This document shows positions 1-10,218 of a stretch of 64,000 nucleotides of DNA, in pieces. This stretch comes from Uloborus plumipes (taxonomy: Eukaryota; Arthropoda; Arachnida; Araneae; Uloboridae), in contig JAXGGA010004676.1 in assembly GCA_038373865.1 (NCBI GenBank), positions 1 to 64,000 on the forward strand, written 5' to 3'. Below the pieces are notes generated by a model. That model saw only the letters and a program-made list of their open reading frames with translations. It was not told where the DNA came from and searched no databases. The position numbers and the translations under genes were made by a program. Every line of letters begins with the position of its first letter. The first letter of the stretch is position 1.

Positions 1-183
1 GTTGTCAAGAAATTCCACTTTTTACAGCATATTCAAAAATAACTATTTACGCCAAGCAGTGATCACTGGCGCCAAACACACAACCATGCGCTAATTGCTT
101 TCTGGCAACCAATGGACAATCTCTTTGGACTGCCGAGTTGTTCTATTGTTATAGCCACGGTCAGTTTTTCCGATCTTGTTCCC
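1..183. other. Unannotated sequence at window edge
   Basis: Mixed-composition sequence before the first simple repeat. I see no open frame, terminal repeat or RNA motif in it. Confidence 0.4.
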
Positions 184-380
184 TCCTCAATTACGAGAAA
201 ATGTAATCGATTACGATTACGATTACGAACATGAAAAATTGGAGATTACAATTACGATTACGATTACAGTCATCTATGAAATCGCTATTACGATTACAGC
301 AACGATTAGATTACGTTTAAAAATGTAATCGATTACGATTATCATGTGCCGATTACGATTTCGATTACGCGATTACAGAT
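184..380. repeat. GATTAC-type simple repeat, left block
   Basis: Irregular array of GATTAC / TTACGA words, with the phrase 'atgtaatcgattacgatta' occurring twice. The same words and the same phrase return at 3190-3375. The two blocks may be the subterminal repeat regions of one element, or two related insertions. Only the right block has a plausible terminus. Confidence 0.75.
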
Positions 381-381
381 T

Positions 382-431
382 TGTGAGGAATATATATATA
401 TATATATCATAACATAATATATTCCTCACAA
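382..431. repeat. TA microsatellite forming a perfect hairpin
   Basis: A (TA)n run at 390-407 lies between 'gtgaggaatatat' and its inverse 'atatattcctcac', so about 50 bp can fold into one hairpin. It directly follows the GATTAC block. Confidence 0.6.
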
Positions 432-1129
432 CATTCAGCGTTATAGTTGAAAAATTATGATTTTTGATTATCTTATATAGAAATGAATGAGAAATGATGA
501 TTGCAACTAATGTGTAATCTTAACTTAAGGATTATTATTATTTTATTTAATTTAATTATTTATTTATTTTATTTTTTGAATTCTGACATTTGTGCAGTAA
601 AGGAAAGATAAATGAAATAAAAGCACATCCAAATTAATTTGAATCATTTAAAGTGCACTTAAATACTGCACAACTATTTTATCCGTATGTCGTATATAGG
701 GGATTAGATACAGGTACATAAACTTGTGGATTTAATTCTGGACACTTTTCAATATTTAAAAATTTCACCATTAAATATTGTATAATGAATTATAAGATCT
801 AATTATTTTACTTAAATAATTTATTTATTACTTCTCTAATACGTATGTATTCATTTCACGTGAATATTACCTTTATTTTATTTTATAACGCATCCTGTGA
901 ACAAAAATTGTCTTCAAATGAATTTTGATTTTTTTTGGATAATTAGCCTTGGCAACGAAATATGATCAAAAAGTAATGGCTTTGTTACAAAATATTGACT
1001 TAATAATTGATTTAATATTGATTATAAAGTACTAATTAAAATTCGTGGAATTATACAATTGTAATTGTAACATTTGTGATTGTTCATTAATTAAAATATA
1101 TACATATATATACACTGCAAACAAAAAAA
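432..1129. other. AT-rich sequence, no gene seen
   Basis: Very AT-rich sequence with homopolymer runs. The short open frame at 1045-1251 runs into the minisatellite and has the composition of random AT-rich DNA, so it is not called as a gene. Confidence 0.5.
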
Positions 1130-1790
1130 AAGCTGTTGATTTTACAGTTTCAGACTGGCAGCTGAAGTTCCAGTTTAAAAATGTAAAATTATCAATAATT
1201 AACTGTAAAATTAGCAGTAATATACTATTTTATAAAGAACATATACTGTAAAATTTGTTGTGATAAACTGTAAAATTAACAGTAATATACTATTTTATAA
1301 AGAACATTTACTATAAAATTTACAGTGAGAAACTAAAATTATTAGTAATATACTGTCTTATTAAGGAAATTTACTGTAAAATTCAGTGATAAACTGTAAA
1401 GTAAAATTAGCAGTGATATACTGTCTTATAAAGGAATTTTACTGTGAAATTAACAATAGTAAACTAAAAGTAACTGTAATGTACTGTCGTATAAAGGAAT
1501 TTTACTGTGAAATAAAACATGATAAATTGTAAATTTAGCAGTTAAAATTACCTTATGATTTAAGTGTCATATTAAATTTACAGAAAATAACCGTAAAAGA
1601 GACAGTGATATACTGTCTTATAAATAAATTTGCCCTGTAAAATTACCCTTAACTACCCGTAAAGTTAGCAGTATAAAACTATTTGTGTGAAATTGCCGGT
1701 GCTTAACTGCGAAAGCAATAGTAAAATATTTTCTTATAAATGAGTTATGCAATGCCGTTTACAGCATTAAACCACAAACTCATCAGTAAA
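1130..1790. repeat. Degenerate ~63-bp minisatellite with CTGTAAAATT units
   Basis: About eight to ten imperfect units built on 'actgtaaaattagcagtaat' and a following 'tactgtcttataaaggaatt'. The units are clear at 1200-1500 and decay towards 1790. The leading segment (about 1150-1180, 'ctggcagctgaagttccag') matches the reverse complement of the repeat at 38940-39275. The two loci therefore carry one repeat family in opposite orientations. Confidence 0.75.
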
Positions 1791-2750
1791 TAGTGATTTT
1801 TGTGTAAAAAAGTTTATTTCCAACATGGTTGCTTTTCATGGCCCAAAATTATTTGCTTGTATAGCTAAAACGCTAACGAAAAAGAAATCAGTGGATTTTG
1901 TATGTTGTAGAAAAGCAGACTACATTACATAAGCAGCATTTGCCTTAAGTTTTTCAGCTGTAAAAGGTAGTTTCTTTAGGATTTGAAAAGCAAATGATAC
2001 TCTTTTTTTTACACAAAATCATTGATACTGATAAGTATGTGGTTTAATACTTCTAACTTTACTTTTACACTGAAAAAGCAATGCAATACCCATATTTTAT
2101 AATACTACTTTAACGAGATTTTTTTTTTTTTTACTAAACAAAAATTTCATTACTGTTATAAAGTTAATGACATAAACGCAAGAAGACGGTTCATTTCTAA
2201 ATATAGTCTGTAACTGAAAAATCAAAAAAGAAAAATATTTAGAACGAAGTGTAAATGCAACTTTTAAAAGCAAAACTTTTACCCACATAAAAAATATATT
2301 ATGTATTATGCTCCAACTCCATTAATATTTAAAATGTATACAATCAAACAATTCTTGAAACAATATAATTAGAAAATCAGTAAAAAATTTTGATATGATT
2401 TCTTAACATTAAGTTTCTTTTCTTTTCTTTCTTTTTTGCGTGTCTGATCACGTTATAATAATATTTTATGTCAGATTTTCTGAGGTATACTGCTATTATT
2501 GCTACTAGAAACTTGAAACTAAAACAATAAACAGAAACACAATAGTATATTGAAATCATTCTAAGAATGAAAAGATAATTAAGACTGAAAAATAAATTAT
2601 TGATTCCAATCATACACATAAACAAATGCTTTAAAAATCTATGAACACGCAACTTTTTCTTCTTTATATACTTTTTAATTAAAAATAATATCGGCATTAA
2701 AATACAAAGCATAAATTTAATGTACCTGAAGTGCAATCGCGAATTTGCTC
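1791..2750. other. AT-rich sequence, no gene seen
   Basis: Poly-T and poly-A runs dominate. Minus-strand frames at 2097-2288 and 2377-2736 are rich in F, L, I, Y and K, as expected of random AT-rich DNA, and have no recognisable domain. Confidence 0.5.
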
Positions 2751-3170
2751 TTTTTCTGGCAAAATTCCTCCTTTTCCCGCTAATGAAAGTTGGAAAAAAA
2801 AAGCACCGAAAGGCATATAACCGCGGGGTCGTCGCGATTCTCTCCTCAGTCGGGCCGTCCAGTCGAAGTGACTGAAAACATGTGTTATTTTGTCACCACT
2901 GTCCTATTCCGAGGTGGCGGCAAGGATGACATCGTTTGTTGCTGTCACTGACAGCTGATGAAAGGGAAAATTGATGACCGATCCTAAAAATCAAGGGGAG
3001 ACTTTTTTGTGATAGGCGCCTAAAGGTTGAAAAGCACTTGGGGCTCGATTTTATTGCCCTCATTTACAAACAGCCAGTAACTATCCAAACAATCACCGAA
3101 CAGCTCCAAAGTCTTTCCGAAGCTTGTATTGAACTATCTTTTCACACCATTGAAGAAACGTAACTTAGAA
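2751..3170. other. GC-richer patch with a short unassigned open frame
   Basis: Composition changes sharply to CpG-containing, GC-richer DNA at about 2820-2950. From about 3023 to 3160 on the plus strand an open stretch reads plausibly as protein, including 'HLGLDFIALIYKQPVTIQT', but has no start codon. It could be a fragment of a transposase or a host exon. I do not recognise it. Confidence 0.35.
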
Positions 3171-3391
3171 ACTTTCGCTTTCAGCAAGTCGGGATTACAG
3201 GATTACAAGGCTAAATTACGATTATTCAAACTTAGATTACAATTACGATTACGCAAGAAATACTCGATTAAAATTACGATTACACGATTACGAGTGTTCC
3301 ATTTCCAAATTATGATTATGGTTATGATTACAAAAAAATGTAATCGATTACGTAGATTACGATTACGTAATCGACGATTACTCCAAGCCTG
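3171..3391. repeat. GATTAC-type repeat, right block, ending in a hAT-like terminus
   Basis: Second block of GATTAC/TTACGA words. It stops abruptly at 'gattactccaagcctg' (3376-3391); the inverse starts CAGGCTTGG, the C-A-G start typical of hAT termini. A matching left end was not found, so assignment to hAT is inference. Confidence 0.5.
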
Positions 3392-3647
3392 ATATGGGTA
3401 TTTAATTCAAACAAAATTTAACCATAGAATTTATGAGAAAATATCATATAAAGTTTTCTTTTTAGGGATTGTATTGCGTTACTAAATATCTAAGGTGACA
3501 GAATACTCTTTAATTTCTTTTTAAAAATATGTATTAAAGAAAAACACTTTTTTTTTCTATTTGTCTACTCTATAATAATGTAATTACACTCGATAGTTTA
3601 TTCACTATGTTAAATTTTATTTCTTTCAACTAAAATTAGTTAAAAAT
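3392..3647. other. AT-rich spacer
   Basis: AT-rich sequence with no feature except the left copy of the 8-bp target duplication (3640-3647) of the following element. Confidence 0.5.
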
Positions 3648-4534
3648 TAGGGATGCACCGAGTAGTACTTTGGCCGAGTTGCAGAGTACCGAGTACCAAT
3701 TGTTTTTTTTAAAAATCATCGATATACAGCAGTACAGGGTTAGAAATCATAACAAAATTTTACTGGTCTTCTCGACCAGTGAACAGGAATGTATACTGGT
3801 TAACAGACAACATCACTGGTCCACCTTAAATCATTAACCACATTTTTTTTCTTTAAAAAAAATGGTGGTCCTTGGATTGTTTATTATTTTTCTGGTGATT
3901 TGAGGCGAGTTTTACTGGTCTGGAACCAATGGACCAGCAGTAAATTCGAACCCTGACATATGAACTGATCATTGGAATGGACCTCTATATGATAGTTCTT
4001 AGAACAAAAATCCCACTGAATTTAACTCAATCATTGTTTAAAATATTTTATTTATTTTGTCAAAAATTTTAGAAAAAGTTATTTTTAAAATGAAACTACA
4101 TTAAATGAATAAATATAAAGTATCAATTAAGTTGGAATTATATTAATCTATTATTGATTAGTTCTAATTCTCTAAACTTGAATAACTTTCAAAAGCTATT
4201 GGGGATATTAAAATAAAGATTTACTCTATTGAAACATTACAAACTGAAAATTTCTCACTAGATGGCAGTATACCCATAATTTGTTATACTTATACGTAAA
4301 CTTATATGTAGAATTCAGTCATATTTTATAAATATATTAATTGTAAATGATTGCATTATATAAAAATGTGCATATTTTTAATTATTGAAAAATGTGTCTT
4401 GAATTATTCAATTTTCTACAACTACTCGGTATCGGCCGAATACCTGATCCAAATTTGGCCGAGTACCAAGTACTCAGCAAATTGGTCGAGTAGGCCGAGT
4501 ACCGAATATTTACCTAGTACTCGGTGCATCCCTA
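3648..4534. mobile_element. Complete non-autonomous hAT element (887 bp)
   Basis: Termini are TAGGGATGCACCGAGTA at 3648 and its inverse ending at 4534. The 8-bp sequence 'ttaaaaat' flanks both ends (3640-3647 and 4535-4542), a perfect target-site duplication of hAT length. Subterminal words 'ggccgagtac' / 'gtactcgg' occur several times inside both ends, as expected of transposase-binding repeats. There is no transposase. The GGGATGCACCGA terminus is one I associate with hAT MITEs in several animals. Confidence 0.9.
3735..3955. mobile_element. Possible small hAT MITE nested in the 3648-4534 element
   Basis: Starts 'cagggttagaaat' and ends 'aaattcgaaccctg', giving imperfect inverted termini. 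Words 'actggtc' / 'gaccagt' recur in both orientations inside. No clear 8-bp duplication flanks it, so the limits are tentative. Confidence 0.4.
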
Positions 4535-4542
4535 TTAAAAAT

Positions 4543-4872
4543 CAATGGGTTAATTGCCGTTCTTTTTTTCTTCTTTTTTTGTATGATACCACCATTCTTT
4601 TTTGGGAAATGGTAATGCAATGGAGATACTAATTGTACATCATAACATTTTTATACATCAAACGTATGAAAAAAGTGTTTTTTTTTTTTCATTTCTTCCA
4701 TTTTGTCCATTTCGTCCAATTTTGTCCATTTCGTCCATTTCTTCCGGTGTCCCGGACTTTTTGCAAAAAAGTGGACGAAATGACAACCCTGATCACAGGA
4801 ATTGTAATAATGTCAGTTTTCAATGAAGGCTTCACTGGATTCCATAATGAAAATCATTTCTATGGTGTTTTT
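4543..4872. other. Spacer with a TCCATTTCGTCC minisatellite
   Basis: At 4690-4747 the words 'ttttgtccatttcgtcc' repeat about three times. Just downstream 'gtggacgaaatgacaaccctg' ends near 4792. GACAACCCTG is the inverse of a CAGGGTTGTC terminus, so this may be the right end of a degenerate hAT element. No gene is seen. Confidence 0.45.
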
Positions 4873-5984
4873 AGCCTACTTTCCCGTTAAAAATAAAAGA
4901 AAGACGAAAAAAGTATTAAAAGTAGCTTAATGCATCTAAAAAATATCGCCAAGTCCAAAAAATATCGCCAAGTTAAAAAATATCGCCAACTCAAAAAAAA
5001 AAAAATATCGCCAAGTGAAAAAAATAAAAAGGTAAAATGAATATCGAAAAATTAAAAATTTGAAAGTAGGGTATTGAGATGGGGAATTTGTGTGTCGGTC
5101 GGTCGGTCGGTCGGTCTGTCTGTCCCCCCCTAATAACTTTTGAATGAACAGTCTGATTTGGACAAACTTTCTTTTGTTGGAAAGATCTCGGCGAGTACAG
5201 CTCATTCCCATATTTGATTTTTTGATTTGAACAATTTTTGGTTCAAATTTGAGCCGTTCAAACAACCGGTCCCGCGATACTAACTTTTTAATGAACAGTC
5301 CGATTTGAACAAACTTTTTTTTGTTGGAAAGAACTTTTCAAGGATACTTCATTCCCGTATTTACATTTCCGATTTGAACAATTTTTCGTTCAACATTAAA
5401 CCGCTCAAGCAAGCTGTCACCCCCTAATAACTTTTGAGTAAACAGTACGAAAAAAAAATGACTGACTGTGCAGACGATTTTTTGTTTAGTTATTCATTTG
5501 TTTTATTGAATTTATTATTATTATTATTATTATTTTTGGCAGACGATTTTTTTTTGTAACAAAAATGTTTCATTCACGAGGGCATTTTATTCTTTATTTA
5601 TATTTAACAGCTGGCAACGGATTAAAAGTGAAATTCGAGACATTTTATCAACGGACGAGTTTTTTTTTTCTTTTTTTTTCTTTCTTTGATAAAATGTGTT
5701 TTGATGTACTTTGTACTTTTAATTTTTTTTTGAAAACAATTGAGGAATTTTTCTACGGAAGAACTGTAACAGTTACATTCTTTAAAAGGTGCGACAAAAC
5801 TTTATTTATTCATTTATTTACTTTTTATGTGTCTATTTCATCTGATGAGAGGGGTATATTTTGCTTTTAGAAATCAGCTTCAAGTGCTAAAAAGGTATGT
5901 TTGACATAATTTTTAGTCTTAGATAATCAAGAAAATAATGATCAGATGCTAGAATGCCGATGTCGATGTACGGGAAAGTAGGCT
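4873..5984. mobile_element. Long dispersed repeat, copy 1 of an inverted pair
   Basis: Starts AGCCTACTTTCCCGT (4873-4887) and ends with the inverse (5970-5984). Inside are two or three diverged ~135-bp units containing 'taataacttttgaatgaaca' and 'gttggaaagatct', a GGTC/CTGT microsatellite (5089-5124), ATT runs, and repeated 'aaatatcgccaagt' words at 4945-5015. The whole unit is found inverted at 24389-25819. Similarity goes on about 25 bp past the 5984 end, so the 15-bp repeats may not be the true termini. The superfamily is unknown. Confidence 0.7.
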
Positions 5985-6006
5985 CGTTTAGTTCTTGACA
6001 GAACTT
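5887..6006 (-). pseudogene. Conserved C-terminal coding fragment, copy 1 (unknown protein)
   Basis: The last 40 codons before a TAG read in the same frame as 24367-24486 in the inverted copy. Shared residues include KFCQELNEPTFPYIDIGIL and the stop is at the same place. Five or so residues differ between the copies. The fragment overlaps the end of the 4873-5984 repeat and could be the end of a transposon-encoded or captured protein, with the tandem units as its 3' untranslated region. I do not recognise the family. Confidence 0.45.
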
Positions 6007-6394
6007 CTTGTTATCTTCATCTAATGCTGATAACAGATTTTCGTGTGGTTTTAAAAGCAGTTGAAGAAACAAACGTTAATATTTAAATGGCTTTGATTGA
6101 ACTAGCACACAAATACCAGAGAATAACCAGGATTAGTTTGTAGTGTCAATCGTTTAAAATTTTAGACACGTTGATAGTTTCTATCTTTATTTTTTACATT
6201 GTTTATTTTAAGGAGCATTTGAGAAAATTGGGTGAAGTTTTGTAATGGAAACATCACCTTATTTCTGAAGTACATTTACACTAAAAGGAATAAAATTAAA
6301 ATATTTTTGGAAAAAATTGAATCCACTTCAAAATTTCAATATGCAATTGCTCTAAAAAGTAAAAAATAATTTTATTCTTTGATTACCATCAATA
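6007..6394. other. Unique-looking AT-rich spacer
   Basis: No repeat structure or convincing coding potential seen. Confidence 0.4.
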
Positions 6395-6499
6395 CAGGGA
6401 CGTCATTTCAAGTTTTTTTTAAGGGGGGGGGCAAAGGGTTCCAGCACAATGCAATTTCACCAGAAAACATCAAAAACCACGCCCACTTATATGTAAATA
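6395..6499. mobile_element. Left half of a CAGGGACGTCATT hAT-like MITE
   Basis: 'cagggacgtcattt', a G-run, then 'acgcccacttatatgtaaat' match the reverse complement of the complete MITE at 9755-9914 and the diverged copy at 46536-46692. The match stops exactly where the Tc1 terminus begins, so the Tc1 element inserted into this MITE. Confidence 0.7.
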
Positions 6500-6742
6500 C
6501 ACTGCTCGACATTGAAAATGCAGCACCAAGAAGGAGTGGTCAGAAATTCATGCAAATTTTACCGTAGACGCACGTCACTGAGTTATGCAAATGATATGAA
6601 ATGCGCAGCTCTCCGACGCACGTGAAGTAAGATATAAGAGAATGAAGTTGAAAAGTGGGCTGTGTTCATGTTGGTTTTTTTGCCAGACTAATTATCGAAG
6701 AAATTTGGTTTTTGTCTCGAAGGATACGTGTGATAGGAGCAA

Positions 6743-8291
6743 ATGCCACGCCGTCCTCAACGAAGACACTTCCAGCATATAGACGACTTTACAAGGGGTA
6801 TGGTGATCGGACTGAGAAGGGGAGGTTGGTCCATACGTCAAATTGCAGCTGATACACACATGGATGCAAGCACTGTGCATCGGCTGTGTCTATAGAGATG
6901 CAAAAAACCCACGGTTTTTGAGAGATGCAAAAAACCCAAGAGATGCAAAAAACCCACGGTTTAGGCGGGAAAAACCTGGGAATTTTCGGGAAGAAACCGG
7001 GAATTTTGGGGAACATTGGAAATTTTGAATATAAACAAACATTGTGATTTTTTGCATAGTTGTTATGCCTAATGTGTGAGTAAAAAATAAAGACTTCGTC
7101 GTTATTTGAGCTAAAAGTGCAAATTTCAAAACATGTTTGGAGTTCTTAAAAAAGAGAGAGAAAAATAATGATGAAATAAACTTTTTTAATTTGATAAAAA
7201 CCACTCAGATAACCCAGTCTATTGGAATAATGTGTTTGACGTAACGTTTTAAATATATGTGATATATGGGGTGGCCTACATTAAACATCAGAGAAATTTT
7301 GTTAGTTATGTAAAAAAAAATTAATAAAGTTATGTTAGTTGCATAAAATAATAAATATTTTATTTAAAAAAAATGTTTCAGAGCAATGATCTAAAACAAT
7401 ACTTGAACCAGTGGTTTAATCTAGGAGGGAAATTTAACCTAAGTTTTAAATTTAACTTTTTAGCATCCTGTTTTTCTCCCCACCAAAAATATACAACTTT
7501 AACTAAAATATCAATAAACACAAGCAATGATTACATCAGCTGAGTAATTCCACTCATTGCAAAACATACTTTTTGGAAATATCTTTTGAATGCACTAATT
7601 AGGGTAAAAAATACAAAGTTCAAAACCAGAATTTCTTAAACTTTTGAAAATTCCCAAAACTCTCGGGAATTTTCAAAATTCCCTTCCCAAAAAACCCGGT
7701 TTATTCCCGGGAATAAACTGGGTTTTTTCCACTCTTTGCATCTGTAGCTGTGTCGGAGATGGTTGGAAAGAGGAAATGTAGCCACATTGAGGGGTGCAGG
7801 TGCAGCCAGAGTGACGTCAGACCGCTTGGATCGACGGATTCACCGACAAGCTGTGGCGGACCCGCAAGTCACTTGTACGTCGATTCTGCAGCACGTGCAA
7901 GGTACCCTGGATGTTCCTGTGTCGACCAGAACCATTTCCCGTCGACTGGTTGCACGTGGCCTGCAATCACGGCGCCCGCTAAGAAGACTGCCATTGACCT
8001 CACAGCACAGACTCCAACGTTTGGAATGGTGCCGGACCAGAGCGACGTAGATGGCAGAATGGCAAACCGCAGTGTTCTTAGATGAATCCCGCTTCTGTTT
8101 GTCCAGCGATAGTCATCGCATACGTGTGTGGCGTCGACGTGGAGAAAGATCGAATCCAGCAGTAACTGGAACGCTCCACAGCACGACAACGTGGCATAAT
8201 GGTTTGGGGCGCTATTGCATACAATTCCGTATCACCTCTAGTTCGTATTCGATACAACATTTCGGCCCCTGCTTTAGCACGAAATTAGTTG
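6743..8291 (+). pseudogene. Tc1-family transposase pseudogene
   Basis: The DDE transposase of Tc1 elements acts in the nucleus, binding the terminal repeats and moving the element into TA sites. Reading starts at ATG 6743 (MPRRPQRRHF), through a helix-turn-helix part, and after skipping the 856-bp insert resumes in the same frame at 7755. The second half reads 'VPVSTRTISRRLVARGLQS', then a TAG at 8048 replaces a residue, followed by AEWQTAVFLDESRFCLSSDS, which holds the first catalytic Asp (DESRF). A frameshift near 8170 precedes a segment reading GIMVWGAIAYNS in another frame. The region with the second Asp and the Glu is missing. Stop, frameshift, deletion and insertion make it non-functional. 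Confidence 0.85.
6891..7746. mobile_element. hAT element (856 bp) inserted in the Tc1 transposase
   Basis: Perfect 8-bp duplication 'gctgtgtc' at 6883-6890 and 7747-7754. Removing the insert plus one duplication restores the reading frame of the host transposase. Termini 'tatagagatgcaaa' and 'tttgcatctgta' are imperfect inverses, and subterminal 'aaaaaaccca', 'gggaatttt' and 'cccgggaataaac' words lie at both ends. No transposase is present. The terminal part resembles the element starting at 63571. Confidence 0.88.
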
Positions 8292-8296
8292 AATAA

Positions 8297-8847
8297 AAAA
8301 CTTACATTGATTACAGAATAATGCATTGTCATCGAGTCCGAGGTCGCATTCCAAATTTCAAAATAATCCGATCACAGAAAATGGGTGAAAATTGAGTTGC
8401 AGTATTTGAACAAGATCTCTAAATAAATAAATAAATACATGTATAGATGTTGTGAGCATGTGAGCTTAGGAATTGAAAAAATAAAAGGATGAATGAATAA
8501 ATGAAAAGATGATACTGAAATAATAAACGAATAAATAACTAATAATTCAATATTTTGAGGAAAATTAAATAGTGAATAAAATAGGGAATGAAGAAGAAAG
8601 TAAGTGAGATAGTTAATAAATATAGTGAATTGGTAAATAAAGGAATGAAAATGAATCATTCAATCAATGAATACGTAACTGATTTAATAAATGATTAAAC
8701 AAGTAAACGAAATAAACTGTTTCATATCGACCATCCCCTTTCATGCACTTGATTAATTGTACAAAATACTTAAAATACAAATAAGTTTAGTCTTAAACTG
8801 AGAAATAATGCACTAAATATGTCAGAAGGAACAGTTAAAATGTGAAC
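8297..8847. repeat. AATAA-rich dispersed repeat, partial copy
   Basis: Long run of 'aatgaataaata' words followed by 'gattaaacaagtaaacgaaa'. The order of words and the tail match the better preserved copies at 17200-17765 and 53200-54130. This copy is cut at 8848 by the next hAT insertion. Confidence 0.6.
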
Positions 8848-8855
8848 AATATGAG

Positions 8856-10210
8856 CAGGGTTGCCAGACGTCCAGGATTTCAAGGGACAGTCCCGTTTTT
8901 TGAAATATTGTCCCGGGGAACCTTCATACGGGACGGCTAAAGTCCCGTATTCTGGCTAGAAGCAGCATTTTACAAAACGAGACATTATTTTCAGAAAAAA
9001 ATGAAGTAAAACAAAAATGTGTAGAGTGATAAGAAAATTGATTGAATTGTAATATTTTCCAGTTCTAATGTTAGTGTTCTATTCATTTAGAGTAAAAATT
9101 ATTGTGACAATCAATTCAACAAACGTTCGTTGTAAGAGTAGTGTATCTCCTTGTAAATGATTTTACTATGCCTTATTATATAAAAAGCCCTTTTTAATTT
9201 TTCAATTATGAAAGAAATGTATGTGTTCAGCTAAAAGATGTAACTAAACGTTATTCAATTAAGCAAACAAATACACGTTTTAAAACATGAACATACATAA
9301 TGTTTACAATGAGCGACAGAAATATAAATTACAGTGAGCTTTTTGGCGACGTAAAGACCATCAAAACTTAGAAAGAATTATTGCAGCAGTAAAATCAAGT
9401 GTAGCAAATATAATTTAAAAAAAAAAAAAAGGAATTTTGCGACATTGTATAAGAATAACAATCATGTTATAATATTGACAAAACTAGTTTTTCGCCCCTA
9501 AGATACTGCATGCTGATTTCTTCATTTATTTTAGGTTAACTTCTTATAGTGAGTTTAAGTAGTAAGGTTTTATTCTATGTCTACTCAATTGTAATCAAAA
9601 TTTTTGTTTATGACTCATTAAAATTATTTTGCATTCTAATTTCCCCATTGGTACGTCTAGCTTTTTGAAAAAGTACATACTAGACATTCGTCATCAGTAA
9701 AAGCGACTATTATATCTTTATGTCAAGACAGTCCCGTCATTTGGGACATCAGGAAGGGTGATCAATGTCCCCCCCCCCCCCGCTTCTGGGAAATTAGTGT
9801 ATTTACATATAAGTGGGCGTAGATTTTGCTGTTTTTTGTACACTTTACATTGAAATTTGGTATAATTTAGATTTTGCCCCCCCCCTCCCCGCAAAATTTT
9901 TAATGACGGGCCTGCGTCAGGAAAAAAGGGGGGTTAATACGAATACGCAGGGAAATACGAATTTTCACAATAATTAGTGTTAAACCTTTTCCCACTAATA
10001 TTCATGACGAAAAATAACTATGCAATGGTAAAAAATAAAGTTTTTATTCATATGATCATGTATGTTTTTTTCTTCATGAATATTTGTGAGAAACGTTTAA
10101 TAGTAAAGTCAAGGTTGTAAAAATTCAACTTTTAGACTTCATCTCTCACCCACCCACTGTTTCTCCAGGAGCCTGTCCCGCATTTACAGTTCTTAAATCT
10201 GGCAACCCTG
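8856..10210. mobile_element. Complete non-autonomous hAT element (1355 bp)
   Basis: Termini CAGGGTTGCCAGA and TCTGGCAACCCTG are exact inverses. A perfect 8-bp duplication 'aatatgag' flanks them (8848-8855, 10211-10218). Subterminal 'gtcccg' / 'cgggac' words occur several times at both ends. No transposase is detectable, so it would depend on an enzyme from another copy. A smaller MITE is nested at 9755-9914. Confidence 0.92.
9755..9914. mobile_element. 160-bp MITE nested in the 8856-10210 hAT
   Basis: Flanked by 'catcagga' (9747-9754) and 'cgtcagga' (9915-9922), an 8-bp duplication with one mismatch. It ends 'aatgacgggcctg' and contains C-runs plus 'atttacatataagtgggcgt', shared inverted with 6395-6499. 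It belongs to the same family as 46536-46692. Confidence 0.7.
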
Positions 10211-10218
10211 AATATGAG

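Larger units (their letters stand above)
6500..8296 (+). mobile_element. Degenerate Tc1-like transposon, interrupted by a hAT element
   Basis: Begins CACTGCTCGACATTGAAAATG just after a TA (6498-6499), carries a Tc1 transposase remnant on the plus strand and loses similarity near 8296. No matching right inverted repeat is visible, so the 3' end is deleted. It sits inside an older MITE and is itself split by the hAT at 6891-7746. Confidence 0.75.

Noticed and set aside
1201..1500. CRISPR-like array of repeated units
   Set aside because: Units are imperfect, AT-rich and without unique spacers; a degenerate minisatellite in a eukaryote explains them.
2377..2736. 119-codon minus-strand open frame
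   Set aside because: Composition is that of random AT-rich DNA (F, L, I, Y, K, C) and it shows no domain or conserved neighbour.
6789..7204. Frames with repeated 'FCIS' or 'DAKNPR' words
   Set aside because: They are translations of the subterminal GATGCAAAAAACCCA repeats of the hAT element.
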